Below the pieces are notes generated by a model, which was not told where the DNA came from, made no database searches, and was given only the letters and a program-made list of their open reading frames with translations. Both the position numbers and the translations under genes were made by a program. Source: Talpa occidentalis (lineage: Eukaryota; Chordata; Mammalia; Eulipotyphla; Talpidae). Taken from it: a stretch of DNA of 64,000 bases. The DNA lies in the NCBI RefSeq assembly GCF_014898055.3, contig NW_026555331.1, positions 99,098,684-99,162,683 on the forward strand, read 5' to 3'. Shown in pieces: positions 1 through 11,595 of the stretch. Positions within the stretch are counted from its first letter, which is position 1. Each line of letters begins with the position of its first letter.

Positions 1-1498
1 GTCAAAGTGATGAAATAGATATGTGGAAGTGAAAGCATAATAACTGAATGTGGTCCTTGAATTTGGCTCTCATTAATGAAGTATCTAAATGTATAGGAGT
101 CACCAGGTTGAACTGGCACAGCAATAGTCTCTTTACAGAATTAAAATCTGCAAAACAGTTAGTTATACATTTAACTAATCAAATATTAATATTAGTACCT
201 GTCAATTTGCACTTTTGTTAACTAGTAGTGTCACTTCTAGTTTTCTCTAAAACTGAGTAGTAGTGATAGATTACTAATAGAGTGAGCTGTTGTGAAATAT
301 TGTATTACAGGAAGCATCTCCCTTTCTTGCATTTTTTTTCCACATAAGAATTTTTCACATTTAAATGGTGTGCATCTTGAGGTATCTGTCACTTACAAAG
401 GGAGTTCAATATACCACAGCATCCAGGAATATGGACAGGAGGAACTCTACTTTATAGTTATTATCTCCTAGAGTCACTCCCTCTTGTCCAAGTTTTAGCC
501 AGAGAATCAATGGGCAGCAAACCAGGATCAATTTTAATTGATTGTTCAGGGTTTTTTAATAATTGGCATTCTTCTTTAATGCTTGACAGAATAACAACTG
601 TAGTCTGTCGCCCTGTAATTTTAACTCCCATTCTAAATGCATATTACTGTATAGCAACAATTGTACCTATAAGCAGCACATGGCCTCCATGGAAAGTCAT
701 AGGAAATGGGGGAGTAGAGTAAAGGAGAAATGTGATGAAATTGTGCTTATTTGTACATGCCATGGTTTTGACCAAGCTGCCCATTGCTGACATTAAAAAT
801 GAGTAGGAAATAAAATTTTACAAATATTAAGTTGATAAACTTTTATTTCTTATTTAATTCAAGTTTGCAAACTTTTATCTCTAAGATTATGCCATAAAGT
901 TAATTGTTCCAAAGCAGGAGGGAACTGGATTAGGCATAATCTTGGAAAGAGTGTTGGGTACTAGTAGGCACTAAAAATCTCTTTAGCAAAGGTGTCAAAC
1001 AGTGTTGCTTGCCCAACAACTATTTCCTACTTCTAATCTTTGTAACAGGATGCAGACTTTGGAGTACCCACTGTGCCTCGCCTCAAAGGATGGATCTTGA
1101 GTGTCTAAACTGTGATAGTCCAAAGTGACTAAAAAATGCCTAAGATAATAAATCAATGATTTTTCCATTTTGGTGATATATTTTAGTGAACTGAGGAATT
1201 GAAAAAAAATTACTAAAACCTGGCATCTACCCCCAAAATTACTGATTTAGTTTGTCTAGAGTGAGACTGAATATCACTATTTATAGAAGTTCAACAGCAG
1301 CTGTGGATGAGAATCATTGGTTTAAATTATGAAATCACCAAATATTAAAACAAACTAGCTGCACAAACAAACTCTGCACACTTCTACTTTCAAGAATATT
1401 TAAAGAAAAAATAATGAAATTATATCTCTCTTTAAGTTATAGTGTGAGAAAACATGTGGACCTGCTTAATTAAATAATATCCAATTTCGAGCCTGTTG
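1..1498. other. Unique AT-rich DNA, nothing recognised
   Basis: I see no repeat family, RNA gene or credible coding region here. The only open frame of note (510-722, 70 codons, plus strand) has no recognisable domain and sits in AT-rich DNA where such frames arise by chance. Confidence 0.5.
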
Positions 1499-1668
1499 TA
1501 AGATATTTTATATACAGTCTCATTAAATTCTTATAATATTTTAGAAAAGTGGAATTAGTATTCTCACTGTATAGATGAGAATATTAAAGCCAGGCAGGGA
1601 TGTTCTGAGTCAGACCCAGATTTTTGGGGTTCCAAAGTTTATAATCTTTCCACTGTACTGTACTCATT
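1499..1668 (-). repeat. MIR SINE remnant
   Basis: The stretch reads like the reverse complement of the MIR core: a 'ctcattaaattcttataa' block, then 'actgtatagatgagaatat' (the MIR 'tttacagatgaggaaact' segment), then 'gagtcagacccaga' and 'ctttccactgtactgtact' (the MIR 5' tRNA-like end). Family knowledge: MIR is an ancient tRNA-derived, L2-mobilised SINE. The copy is diverged, so its edges are approximate. Confidence 0.65.
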
Positions 1669-3699
1669 TTCAAAGGCTTCTCTTATCATCTCCTTTCCAC
1701 TAATTAATTCTTACCCCCTATTTATACAAGGCAGAGTCAAATTGGTAACTTGGCACTTCTCTCTAGTCTAATGCTCTAGCTCCTAAATTTAAAACTTAAT
1801 CCAGTAATAATTCAGCCCTGTAAGATTACTTTTTGGAATCAGGACTATAGGGGTCCAAATCCTCAAGCTCAAGCTCTTTAGCTCCTTGGAGCATACCAGG
1901 GTCTTCAATCCTAGAGGAACAACAAACATTTCCATGAGCTTCTTGATATGCATTTTTAGAAACTGCTTTTCACTCCTGGAAACATGTTTGTCATGAATCA
2001 TCATGAATTAAATTCAGTGCACATTGTATCTCAGTGCTCCTTAGGATGTTAATGATCTGGATTGTCTGTCTACATTCAGTGGACTAACTGGATAAAAATT
2101 AGATTTCAATTTTAATTTCTTGTAGTGAACTGTAACTTTAACCAATAATGCATTTTGCAAGAGGACTCACGTTGCTCTAGGGCAAATTTGATTCGATGTT
2201 TGAATTCCTTTTTTTACCACAAGTGTCCAAAAACTCTTAGCCATTTGTTATTAGGTATTTTGCTTAGCCCTCAATCACATTATTTGTTACTCATAATCAG
2301 TATATATTTCTTGGGGGAAAAAATGCTTAAGCCAATATTGACTGACTTGATTTATTTTGTTTCTGATATTTCTCTTATTCTATTCATGTTTCAGTTCATT
2401 GAATCTAAGCTGTTAAATTCTATTCAGAAGGTACATTTTCCAAATGACCAAAGAAGTCGGGAAAAATGTTACTATTAACTTTCTGAATAATATAGTACCT
2501 CAATTTATGTTAGTTTGCACTCAATGAACATGCTGTTTTTTTATTGTGTAAATATGACAGAGGTATATTGATCTCTTCCCTTAAGTGCTTAATCAAACTC
2601 TATTAATACTGCTAGCCATAAACTATCTATCAGACATGGCTTTGAATTGTTTGCATCTATGAATCAAATTTAAATGAAGACTATTTTTCTGGGCCTATAG
2701 GAGTTTAACCTAGTTTTTTTGTGCTGTATTATTAACTTGCATGTTGGCTTTGTCTAATTCTTTATAAAGTATGTTGATTTATTAGAATGCTCACTCTATA
2801 GTAAACTATAATTGGATGCTCTTGAAAGAATGAGTTTCATTGATCTAGTCAATGACCACAGATATTACTGAAGTAAACCTCTTAACAGCACTGGAGCATA
2901 TTTTGGCCATGATCAATGTTTCTGAATCTTGCCTTATATTTTTTTGTTTTGTTTTGTTTTATTTAGCACTATCTGCATTGATTTAAATCTGCAGCAAATG
3001 TTAAGTGCTAAATTTATCTTGACACAAAGTTTCATTACTTTTCTGGAGATGCAAACTTTTCTTTGTTTATTATAGATTAAAAATCTTCCTTGACAGTCTT
3101 TGAAAATAATCTATTTGTACTTTTGTCAATATGCATCAGCAGTTGACAATAAGTAAAGTGAAAATTAAAGACATTACCCCTAAATAACTGGATTAAGTTC
3201 CTTTTTTAAAAAAATAATCATTGCCAAGTATATAAGTTGGTGCTTTCTGAATTTTCTGAAAACAATAGGTCAAGTCCAACAGGTTTGAGTCTTTTCTGTA
3301 TACCTGTGACTGAGTAGAAATTGACAAGTGATGTACTAAAGGATGACTAATGAACCTGATCTTGACTCATTGCTCTCAATAAACCTATGAACCAAATTTT
3401 ATCATGGAGTATGCTAGGTTTGCAAACAGGTTTCTACCCTATTAATCAACATTAAGCCCAAAGGGAAAAAAAATCAAGAACTGATCCTAAACTACGTGGG
3501 GCTGTTTTTCAGACATATTATCCATCATGAAAAAATGTAAAGAATACAGATTAATGACATTTTGTTGAAATTATAAGACAAAGAGGGAAAAAAAAAAAAA
3601 CCCACAGCATGTGTATATATTATATACGTTCTAGTTAGAAGTTACTTGGGAATGTTTGGTTTTTATGTGCTTATTTTAATAAGCTAAAATTTCCGCTGG
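1669..3699. other. Unique AT-rich DNA with a short TTTTG microsatellite
   Basis: No repeat family or gene is recognised. A short (TTTTG)n tract lies at 2938-2961. The 107-codon open frame at 2155-2478 shows no domain or coding signature and is judged random. Confidence 0.45.
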
Positions 3700-4545
3700 G
3701 CAAAAAGAAAATAAGGGGCATTGTGTTTATTGGATTTTCTTTGGAAAAGCAGTGTTTGTAGGCTATACATGGTCATACATAAAATTCAAAAGGTAGCCAA
3801 TTTATTTGAAGTAACAAGTAATCCTCTTCTCTGCTACCTAATCCCCTTGTTTCAGGCAACCAGTTATTTGGTTTTTTGGTCTATATTTTCAGAGACATGT
3901 TCAGTACACTTACACTGTCCATCCTGTATATGTATGTGTGTGTGTACACAAATGGCATGTTGTGTTGTACAGTGTTGTGCAGTGTTCTTCACTGTGATCT
4001 TTAATTTAACAAAGCTCTTTGAAGAATTTTCCGTATCATTTCACAGAGTTGTCCTTACTTAAAAACTCCATAATTCATTTAATGGATGTATCATAATTTA
4101 TTTAACCAGCCTTCCACTGATGGACATTTAGGTCATTTCCAATCCCTTGCTGTTTTGCATTATGTTTCAATAAACATTTTTTTTTGCATATATTACTTCT
4201 TATATGTGTATCTATAAGTTATACTCATAAGTGGAATGTAGGGTCAAAGGGCATGTTTAACTAATATTTTGGCAAGCATTGACAGGGTGATATATGGCTT
4301 GTTAGCAATTGTTATGCCATAGGCACCAATCAGATCAGAATGGCTGTTGGCTGTAGACAGCTGGTAAAAGCTGGATATCAGATGAGAATATTGTCATGTT
4401 ACCCTCCAAAGTTGTAATTGGTTGGCCTCTTAAATTTTTATGAGAATAGGTGTCATACTATTCTTTTATTGTTTCCATTTACAGAATTTGGTAAATATCA
4501 ATGGTTTTCATATGAACATTATTGCCAAAAAAAATGTTACTGAAG
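3700..4545 (-). mobile_element. Old L1 (L1M-type) fragment, antisense
   Basis: The segment 'ttatttaaccagccttccactgatggacatttaggtcatttcc' followed by 'agtggaatgtagggtcaaagggcatg' is the antisense of the L1 ORF2 C-terminal region of old mammalian L1M families. The flanks (about 3,840-4,060 and 4,390-4,540) look like further decayed L1. A stretch at about 4,310-4,380 does not fit and may be an insertion. No target duplication is visible, and no reading frame survives. Confidence 0.6.
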
Positions 4546-4608
4546 ACCACTGATAGATTGCTATGGTAGAGGGACTATATTTAGACTACATATTAAACGT
4601 AGTATATT

Positions 4609-4901
4609 GGGCCTCCTCGGTGGTGCAGCGGATTGAGCACAGCTCTGTGAAGCTGTCTGCAGCCTCTGCTTTGCCGGTTCGATTCCCGGCCGGCCAGAGA
4701 GAGTCCCACATGGCAAGGCAGGCCTCTCCTGTCTCGCCCGCTGCTCCCCTCAGCAGTGTACTTCAGTCCTTCTGCCTGTTCTGTTCCCCATTGTGTCTGG
4801 TGAATTCTCTCACCCCCTGCACCTCTAGCCTGTACCCCAGCTCTTGTATGCATACATAAATAAGTCTTAGGGAAAAAAAATGTGCTTCTCTTAAAAAAAA
4901 A
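4609..4901 (+). mobile_element. tRNA-derived SINE, full length, intermediate subfamily
   Basis: It starts GGGCCTCCTCGGTGGTGCAG (box A) and has box B GGTTCGATTCCC at about 4,676. The body includes 'gctgctcccctcagcagtgtac', and the copy ends in a short (ATAA)n tail and A runs. It is flanked by a near-perfect direct repeat, taaaYgtagtata (about 4,595-4,607 and 4,902-4,914), consistent with L1-mediated target-primed insertion. Its head (GATTGAGCACAGCTCTGTGAAG) and tail (CCTCTAGCCTGTACCCCAG) mix features of the two main groups in this window. Open frames on both strands here are SINE sequence, not genes. Confidence 0.9.
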
Positions 4902-4914
4902 TAAATGTAGTATA

Positions 4915-6059
4915 CTATTCATAACAAACAAAATTCAGCATTGCCTGAAAATATTAACATTATGCAGGAGTCCGTGACAGAGTGACTGAAGAAGAGGACT
5001 TATCTGCCTCTCTCATTAGAGGGTAAGTGTCATGGTGGCAGGAAGTTGTTTCATTTTGTATTTTTTAAACACCTAGAAAAATGCTTGGAGGTAGTTGGAT
5101 CTCAGAATATGTGTTCCCCTACTGATTAAATAATTAATACTAAACAAAGAATTAAGAAGATAATCTTCCATACAAGTATGGTGAGAGGTGGTGAATATTC
5201 ACATTGTAACTCTTATTTTTCTTGTTTGATCTATTTTTTTTTTGTTTCCTAACATTTGGAGATTGGTTACTTATTAAAGATGTATCCTAAAGTGAAAATT
5301 ATTGAAGCAAAACCTAAATTTTACCATTAGGTCTCTTAATTAAGCTCCTTGAGGAAGAGTGTCTATGTTTGAATATTCTTAGTCCATGATTATTGCTAAA
5401 ATTTGCACATTTTATAAAGTGGTAGTTGTATTTAGCTAGCTGATGTCTTTTGTTTTGGAGGGCTGGGGTGTAGATACTTGTGAATGTAGAATTTAACACC
5501 TGAAGTAGTAATTATGTGTACTTAGAAATTATAGGGTAGGAATTGGAAATTGTAATGGAAAAGGCAGGTTATAGAAAATAATATGCAATATATAGATTTA
5601 TGTGTTGCGTACTGTGGGGACACATAGCAAAAATTGCTTGTGATACCTTAAAACAAGTTGCTAACTTTCTTAATTCTCTCCCGCCTCCCTTCCACCTCCA
5701 ATTCATGAGAAACAATAAGGCAAAGTCATGCAACAAAATGATTCCAAAACACCACAATATTAACATGGAATTCAATGCTGTCCCATAAATTTAGATTGTC
5801 TGGGGAAAGCATGATCTAGAAATATGGCTTCACACATAATAATAACAGTGTCTACACAACAAATTGAATTATTTGGAGTTCTTCTGCCTTTCTCCCACAC
5901 AAATATTTTACTGTATTATAAACATAGGGACTTGAGATGAGTAAAAATATAGCCCAGAATTTCAGATGAACAAGAATGAGTGAAATGTAGTAGGTAAGTA
6001 TATATAGGAACTTGAAAGAGCATGAATGTTAATGCTTTTATGGAAAGCCTCTCACTGCA
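4915..6059. other. Unique AT-rich DNA, nothing recognised
   Basis: No interspersed repeat, RNA gene or coding signature was recognised. Short open frames on both strands (5,314-5,788) overlap one another and lack any domain. Confidence 0.45.
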
Positions 6060-6165
6060 AATTCCATGAAAAGTGGGTGTGTTTGCTTCACCATCATCTT
6101 CCAGCATCTAGCACTTGGCACACAGTAGGTGTTCTATGAATATTTGTTGAATGAGTAGGAAGAAT
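6060..6165 (+). repeat. L2 LINE 3' end fragment
   Basis: The text 'tctagcacttggcacacagtaggtgttctatgaatatttgttgaatgagt' matches the well-known L2 3' end (agcacagtgcctggcacatagtaggtgctcaataaatgtttgttgaatga). L2 is an ancient CR1-clade LINE, inactive in placental mammals. Confidence 0.75.
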
Positions 6166-7674
6166 GTTCTTTGTGAGGCTAAAAGTGGAGAAACTCAGCA
6201 AAAGCACAAGTGGTCAGCATTTCTTAAAGTGTTGAACTTCAGAAAGCAAAAAATTTGAGTGTTGAATTATTAAATAATGCCCATGGTATCAAGTCCAGAT
6301 CCCATTTAGCCCCAGGCTAAGGGTGAACAGTTAATTTCATAGCTGTACTAAATAGTTATATCGCGTATCAGTCAAGGTGATATATGCCTCTAAATCCCTT
6401 GGAAAGCACCCAAGGGCAGAGGCCAGAAATCATTATAAGCTTGACTTGGAAAACTACTAATATAGTGGGTCATGGAACTTTTTTTCAATGTCAGGAAAAT
6501 AATGTAATAACGGGATTGTGTCTTTCCCCTTTTCCTTTGAAAATGCTTTTAGTCCTAGGATCTATTCAATCAAAGGATTTCGGAATTTTCTAACAATGAA
6601 TGTTTCTGTGTTTTACATTTAACACTTGTTATAGTGGATACCTGCTGAGTTGTATTATCAGATTAAACTCTATGAATCAAAGAGGAGAGAGGGAGGAGTT
6701 TATTGGGCTTTGTAAAGATCTTTATATTAGGAAAACTGACAATTACTAAAGTTTTATTTGAGAGTAGTAAATGGAAAGATTTTCCTTGTGTGAATTGCAT
6801 ATAGATAAATAAGAATGGAAGAACATTTAATAGATAAGGTTTTAGAATTTTACAAGGAGCTTTCAGTTATAATATGCAATTAAGCATATCGGAAAAGCTA
6901 TTGAAAATAAAGCATAGTTCTACATTGTTAAAGAAATGAGGCCTGGAAGCAATATTCACAATTAACATCAGGTTAGTTCATCATCTCTTGATTTACAGTG
7001 ATTTAATAATGTAGCATGGCACACATTTTTCAAAATCCAATTGCTAATCTATTTCAGGTCGAAATGAATTGGAACACTATTAGAACTGCATCTTAGTGTT
7101 CTGACCTAAAATGGAAATGCATGCACCAGTGTTATCAAGTTTGCATTACTTCTGGATACTGCGTCATGCTTCTAGGACTGTTTTTCATCATGACTATGCC
7201 TCATTGCCTTCTTTCTTTTATTCTTGGGAAAGATGGAATTCCCTTTGAAGTGAAAGGGAGTTCTGAGTGTGAGATGAATGCAAGTTTCATTGTGAAGGTA
7301 GTGGAATAAGGGGAAATTGGGATGAATGTAGATTTCTATTCCAATTTTTGTGTTCTTTTTCTTCTACCCAAAAGCATTCTGATGAAGTACTTTTCCATTA
7401 CTTCATCTCCCCCTTCCAAAACATAAGAAAATAAAGTTACCAAACTGATGTGGTAAATCGGGTTTTACCTCCTTAGCAGGAAAGATGTCAGTCAAGAGGT
7501 CATTTAGCTGTTTCCTAGGATTCTCAGATTTTTTGCAGAATGTGTTGAGAAAAGTATTGAATTTCCCACACACGGTTTCCCTTGGGACCATGTGATAAAG
7601 ATGCAGCCTTCTTAACTGGAGACTGATAGTGATTGACTGAAATCTCTTTAGAATACTGTATCTGAACTTAACTG
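6166..7674. other. Unique AT-rich DNA, nothing recognised
   Basis: No recognisable repeat or gene. Short open frames (for example 6,384-6,593 and 7,121-7,309) carry no domain. Confidence 0.45.
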
Positions 7675-7702
7675 AATCCCTTTAACTTAAGTTAAAGGGA
7701 TT
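7675..7702. repeat. Perfect 28-bp palindrome
   Basis: Two 14-base arms, AATCCCTTTAACTT and its exact reverse complement, abut with no spacer. The palindrome stops abruptly on both sides. It does not belong to any repeat family I recognise and could extrude as a hairpin or cruciform. Confidence 0.97.
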
Positions 7703-8331
7703 GTGTGATGCTAAATTGTGAAAAGTAAAGCAATAAAGACTTAATAACCAATTCCCAAATGTCTTCTTAGATATTTTTTAGTAGCATCCATGTTTTCTTT
7801 TTTAATAAGCAGAAAGAATAACATGGGCACATTATATCAATTTTTCCTTATAGCTGCTACGCTCATGTAAACTGCATTAATAAAACCCAGTATATGTAAA
7901 TTCAAATTTAATCTGATCTTTACAAAAGAATATTCTCTTGAGAGTGTGTGAGGAACTAATAACCTCCCCCCCAATCCCTGCACTGATCACCTTACTATAT
8001 AAGTGACACTTTCTGGGAATGGAAATATTTAAAAAAAAAAAAAAGTAAGATCAAACATGCCTGATCATTGTATGTGTCTGCAATGAACACCAAATGATCT
8101 GAGATGTACCTGCAATGAACTACTAAACAATTAACATTCATGAATTTCTAAATTAAAATATTGAGTTAGAATTTTTAATTAGATTGTTATTCTTGATATA
8201 AAAATGTAAATGGTATCATACGCTAATGTAGGAAAAATTTATTTAAGAAACAGTTGGGAGGAAAGCTCATCAACTACATGGTAGTGTTTCCTTCAGGATT
8301 AGACTAATTGAGGAGTGGGGCAAAGGAGACT
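7703..8331. other. Unique AT-rich DNA, nothing recognised
   Basis: No repeat or gene recognised apart from a short A run at about 8,030-8,045. Confidence 0.45.
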
Positions 8332-8346
8332 TCAATATACTTTTTT

Positions 8347-8662
8347 TTTTTTTTTTATTTTATAGAGGCATGTTTATTTATTTATTTGTTTGTTTGTTTG
8401 TTTGTTTTTGTTTACACATGCACTGGGTACAGCCAGAAGCACAGGAGGGTGAGAGAATTCACCAGAGCCAGAGCGGGGAGCAGAGCAGGCAGAAGGACCG
8501 AAGTACACTGCTGAGGGGAGCAGCGGGCGGCAGGAGAGTTCTGCGCGCCATGTGGGACCCTCCTCCGGTGGCCGGGGAGCAGCCGGGGATCGAACCAGCG
8601 CCGTAGAGGCCGCGGGCAGGTTCGCAACCCAGCGCTCAACCGCTGCGCCACCGGGGAGGCCC
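8347..8662 (-). mobile_element. tRNA-derived SINE, full length, young 'long-linker' subfamily
   Basis: The antisense copy runs from a T-rich tail with (TTTA)n and (TTTG)n expansion through 'gcactgggtacag' to the inverted head 'ccaccggggaggccc'. It carries the extra 'ggggagcagccgg' linker next to box B that is shared with the copies at 31,504, 47,480 and 54,146. The target duplication is about 15 bp (tcaatatacttttt, near 8,332-8,346 and again from 8,663). Divergence from the best copies is low, suggesting recent insertion. Confidence 0.93.
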
Positions 8663-8689
8663 TCAATATACTTTTTTACATTAAAAAAA

Positions 8690-8935
8690 TATACTACATG
8701 GTCTCACTCATAGCAGGAATCTAGAAAACTTAAATAAGAGACCAGGAAAATGAATAACTATAAGAAAGGGAAAATCAAAATCACCAAAAAACTATGAAAC
8801 AGAGACACTCTATGGGGGGTAAGGGGTGGGGAGGGGAGGGATTGGGGTCAAAATAAGGGGGTTGCAATTGTATGGGGAATATAAAAATAAAAATTATTTA
8901 AAAAAATAAAATAAAATAGAGACAACAAAAAAAAC
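8690..8935 (+). mobile_element. L1 3' end, severely 5'-truncated
   Basis: It begins in the last codons of L1 ORF2 ('catggtctcactcatagcaggaatctag'), then runs through a purine-rich 3' UTR with G runs ('taaggggtggggaggggaggg', 'gtcaaaataagggggttgcaattgtatggggaatata') to an A-rich tail. The same 3' UTR appears in antisense at 14.0 kb and 15.8 kb, so it is one L1 lineage. Only about 250 bp were retained. Confidence 0.88.
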
Positions 8936-9094
8936 CATAAATAAATATGCTAAAAGGGGAAAAAAATACTACAAAAGTACCATAAAATGCATCACCAAAC
9001 ACTTTAAAGTACGATCAGAATAAATAGCCTTAGCATTTAAAAAAAAAGAAATGTTTGAATTAGACTATTAAAGTCATTTTCTGTTATTTAGACC

Positions 9095-9595
9095 AACATT
9101 GTCCCAAATAATTTTTTTCAGTGGTGGTAATGTTCTCTTTCTGTGATATCCAATCCCTAGCCACTAGCCACATGTGGTTACTGAATACTTGAGATGTGGC
9201 TAGTGTGACTGAGAAACAGATTATTAAAATTTTATGGAGGGGCCTCCCTGGTGGCTTAGGGGTTAAGTGTCAGTGCTACCACAGCGATGTCCCTCCAGAG
9301 GGGCCTGAGTTAAATCTCTATCCAGGGAGCTAACTCACATTGCACAGCAGACCTTTCCTGTTTCTCTGCTGCTCCCCTTACAAGTGTATCTCCGTACGTC
9401 TGCCTGTTCTGCTCCTCACTCTGGATCTGGTGAATCCTCTTATCCCCCGCACTTCTGGCCTACACCCCAGTTCTTCTATGCAAAAATAAATAAATAAATA
9501 AATAAATTTTTATGTAATTTTCATTGCTCTAAGTCATAAATTAATTTGAATTTTAAGGTGACTAGTGGCTGCCATATTGAATAACACAAATTTAG
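9095..9595. mobile_element. Old MER-class DNA-transposon-like element split by a SINE
   Basis: The left part 'ccactagccacatgtggttactgaatacttgagatgtggctagtgtgactgag' and the right part 'aatttgaattttaaggtgactagtggctgccatattgaataacac' are the two halves of a familiar mammalian non-autonomous element with complementary ends (a 'gccactagccacatgtggctattgagcactt' type). I am sure of the family resemblance but not of its formal name. A SINE interrupts it at 9,239-9,507. A related fragment lies at 49,258-49,425. Confidence 0.6.
9239..9507 (+). mobile_element. tRNA-derived SINE, old subfamily, nested
   Basis: The head GGGGCCTCCCTGGTGGCTTAGGGGTTAAGTGTCAG is followed by a diverged box B region (GAGTTAAATCTC), the body 'tgctccccttacaagtgtat', the tail text 'ggcctacaccccagttcttctatgc', and (AAAT)n. 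The box B mutations would weaken Pol III use. An imperfect direct repeat (aattttatg / aatttttatg) flanks it. It sits inside the older MER-class element. Confidence 0.85.
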
Positions 9596-11185
9596 ACAAC
9601 AGAGAATATTCTAAACCTTCCATTTGCCTTCGATTTGGGAAGGCCCTATCTCATTGTTCTTTCATTATTAATAAGAATGTGAATATTTGAAGAAAACAAT
9701 AATCTCTTGGTAATATACTTTAGTGTATAGCAAAGGACAACTGAAAGTTATTGGGGGTTGGTGGGGTGGAAAAAAAAACCTTCTTGTGTTTACATCTGTA
9801 AAGTTGAATGAGTGGAAAGGTCACTATAAGGTTTCATTGGATGTCTATAGAAATGAATCAAAAGCCCTGCAAGTACTCATGGGGAGTACTTTGGATTTGG
9901 TAACAGATTTGATAACTGAAGACTTAATTTCCCCAGTGACTCAACAGATACAGGAGGTTTTATCTTTTTCAGAAAATTAAGAGAAAAATTGACTGGCTCA
10001 ATAGACTTACTGACTCCAGTTAGATAAGTATTTGCTATGTTTATTAAGTTGTTTATGTAGTGCAATAATACAAGTGATTTAGTAAAGATAAGACTTCAGA
10101 TAAATGTCAACACACTTCCATTCTGCAGCTGGTCCATTTCAAGCAGTTAAAATAAATTAAAAGATACTGCTCACAAAAAATTGATCACTGGCCAAGGGAA
10201 ATGTTTAAAATTGAAAGAAATTTTTTACCTTCAGTTCACAAAAAGATGTATACATATGTATATGAAATGAACCTTTCTGTAATCTAGAGATTCTTTACCT
10301 AGAAGTAAAGGAACAGGAAGCTGTATTTTGTAGGTGTTTGCCATAATGAGACATAATATAAAGTATTTAAAGTTTGTGGACAAGTACTAATTGTGCTACT
10401 TTTAGCACAAATAACATCTTTGATTTAGATAAAATAAATGCTATTATTTTATTACTTTACATACATTAAAGCATAGCTAGTAAAAGCTTAGTAGGCTATA
10501 AGAAGTATGTGCTATCACTAGAATTTAAATAACATAAAGAGAATCTTATTTGGAAAAATAAGTATGCTCTTGCTTATTGTGTAGTCTCTGGAATATAATC
10601 TGACATTTGATTTGAAACAATAGTTAAAATGGTGCAACATGAGAGAGGATTTATCTTTGTGATTTTCAAGTCATAATTATTATTTCAAAATTATTTCAGT
10701 TGTCTTCCAGTTTATGGTAGATGGAATTTCTTGCGTCTGTTCTCTCAGTATCTGGGGCATCTCTTTATTATTTCAGTGTGCCTTTATCTATTTTTTCTAA
10801 TTGAGGCCTACATCACAGTTCTTGGCATACAGTACTTGTTCAAAAGAATATTTAAATTCCTAATCAGTTTAGAAATTGTGGTCCAGTAGGTCCATGGTGA
10901 GCTTTTGCTGAATTCATACCAAACTTGCCATCACACAACAAGAAATACTAGATTGAAATAATAAAGTGTGAGACTAATGATATCAAGTTCTTGGTTTTAT
11001 AAGAAAAAAAATTAAATTCTAGAATAGTTTTCTTGAAAATGTTAGGGAATATTTAATATTTAATATTGCATAAGGGGTTTTTCAAATGCTTACCACAGAG
11101 AAGCATTGGACATTTGCCAGTTCAAAAGTCTGCAATGAGACTATGAACTGAGAAGTTGGCCTTTGTAATTACGTGAGGTAGATTG
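9596..11185. other. Mostly unique AT-rich DNA, possible weak L2 fragment
   Basis: The segment near 10,690-10,860 ('acagttcttggcatacagtacttgttcaaaagaatattt') faintly resembles an L2 3' end, but I would not insist on it. Nothing else is recognised. The open frame at 9,723-9,980 (85 codons) has no domain. Confidence 0.35.
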
Positions 11186-11189
11186 TTTA

Positions 11190-11595
11190 ATAGCCACACA
11201 GTCCTCCAATCTCTATACCAGGTACCTTTGCAATATAACTGTGTTCTTTCCATCCAGAAGTGTGCTGTCTTTTCCTCTCCTACACCTTGAATGTGGGCTA
11301 ATCTTGTGACTTGCTTGACCAATAGAATGTGCCAGAAGTGACAGAACTTAAGTTTTGCAGCTTTTGCCTTTGACCTCCATGTGAATGAATTTTTGCTTTA
11401 CTTGAGATTCAAAAGCCATGTGGTGAACTGAGGCTTTCCAGTGGACAGCTAGTAACCATATCCGGTGCTGAGTGAGGTCACCTTGGACCTCTAATCATCC
11501 AGCTGGTGCAGCCACATGAGTGACATCAGGCAAAATTGGCATTGGAATTGTTGTTTTGTGGTAGTTTGTTCTGCACAAAGGCTAACAGAGAAAAA
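11190..11595 (+). mobile_element. MLT1-like (MaLR) LTR remnant
   Basis: Diagnostic pieces in order are 'tgtgacttgcttgaccaatagaatgtgccagaagtgac', 'gcttttgcctttgacctcc', 'agccatgtggtgaactgaggctttccagtggacagct', and 'ttgttgttttgtggtagtttgttctgca'. These match the layout of MLT1-type mammalian LTRs (MaLR, ERVL-derived). It is heavily diverged with approximate ends, and no internal region is seen. Confidence 0.6.

Noticed and set aside
2155..2478. 107-codon open frame, plus strand
   Set aside because: Hydrophobic residues come from T-rich DNA. There is no domain, splice or repeat evidence.
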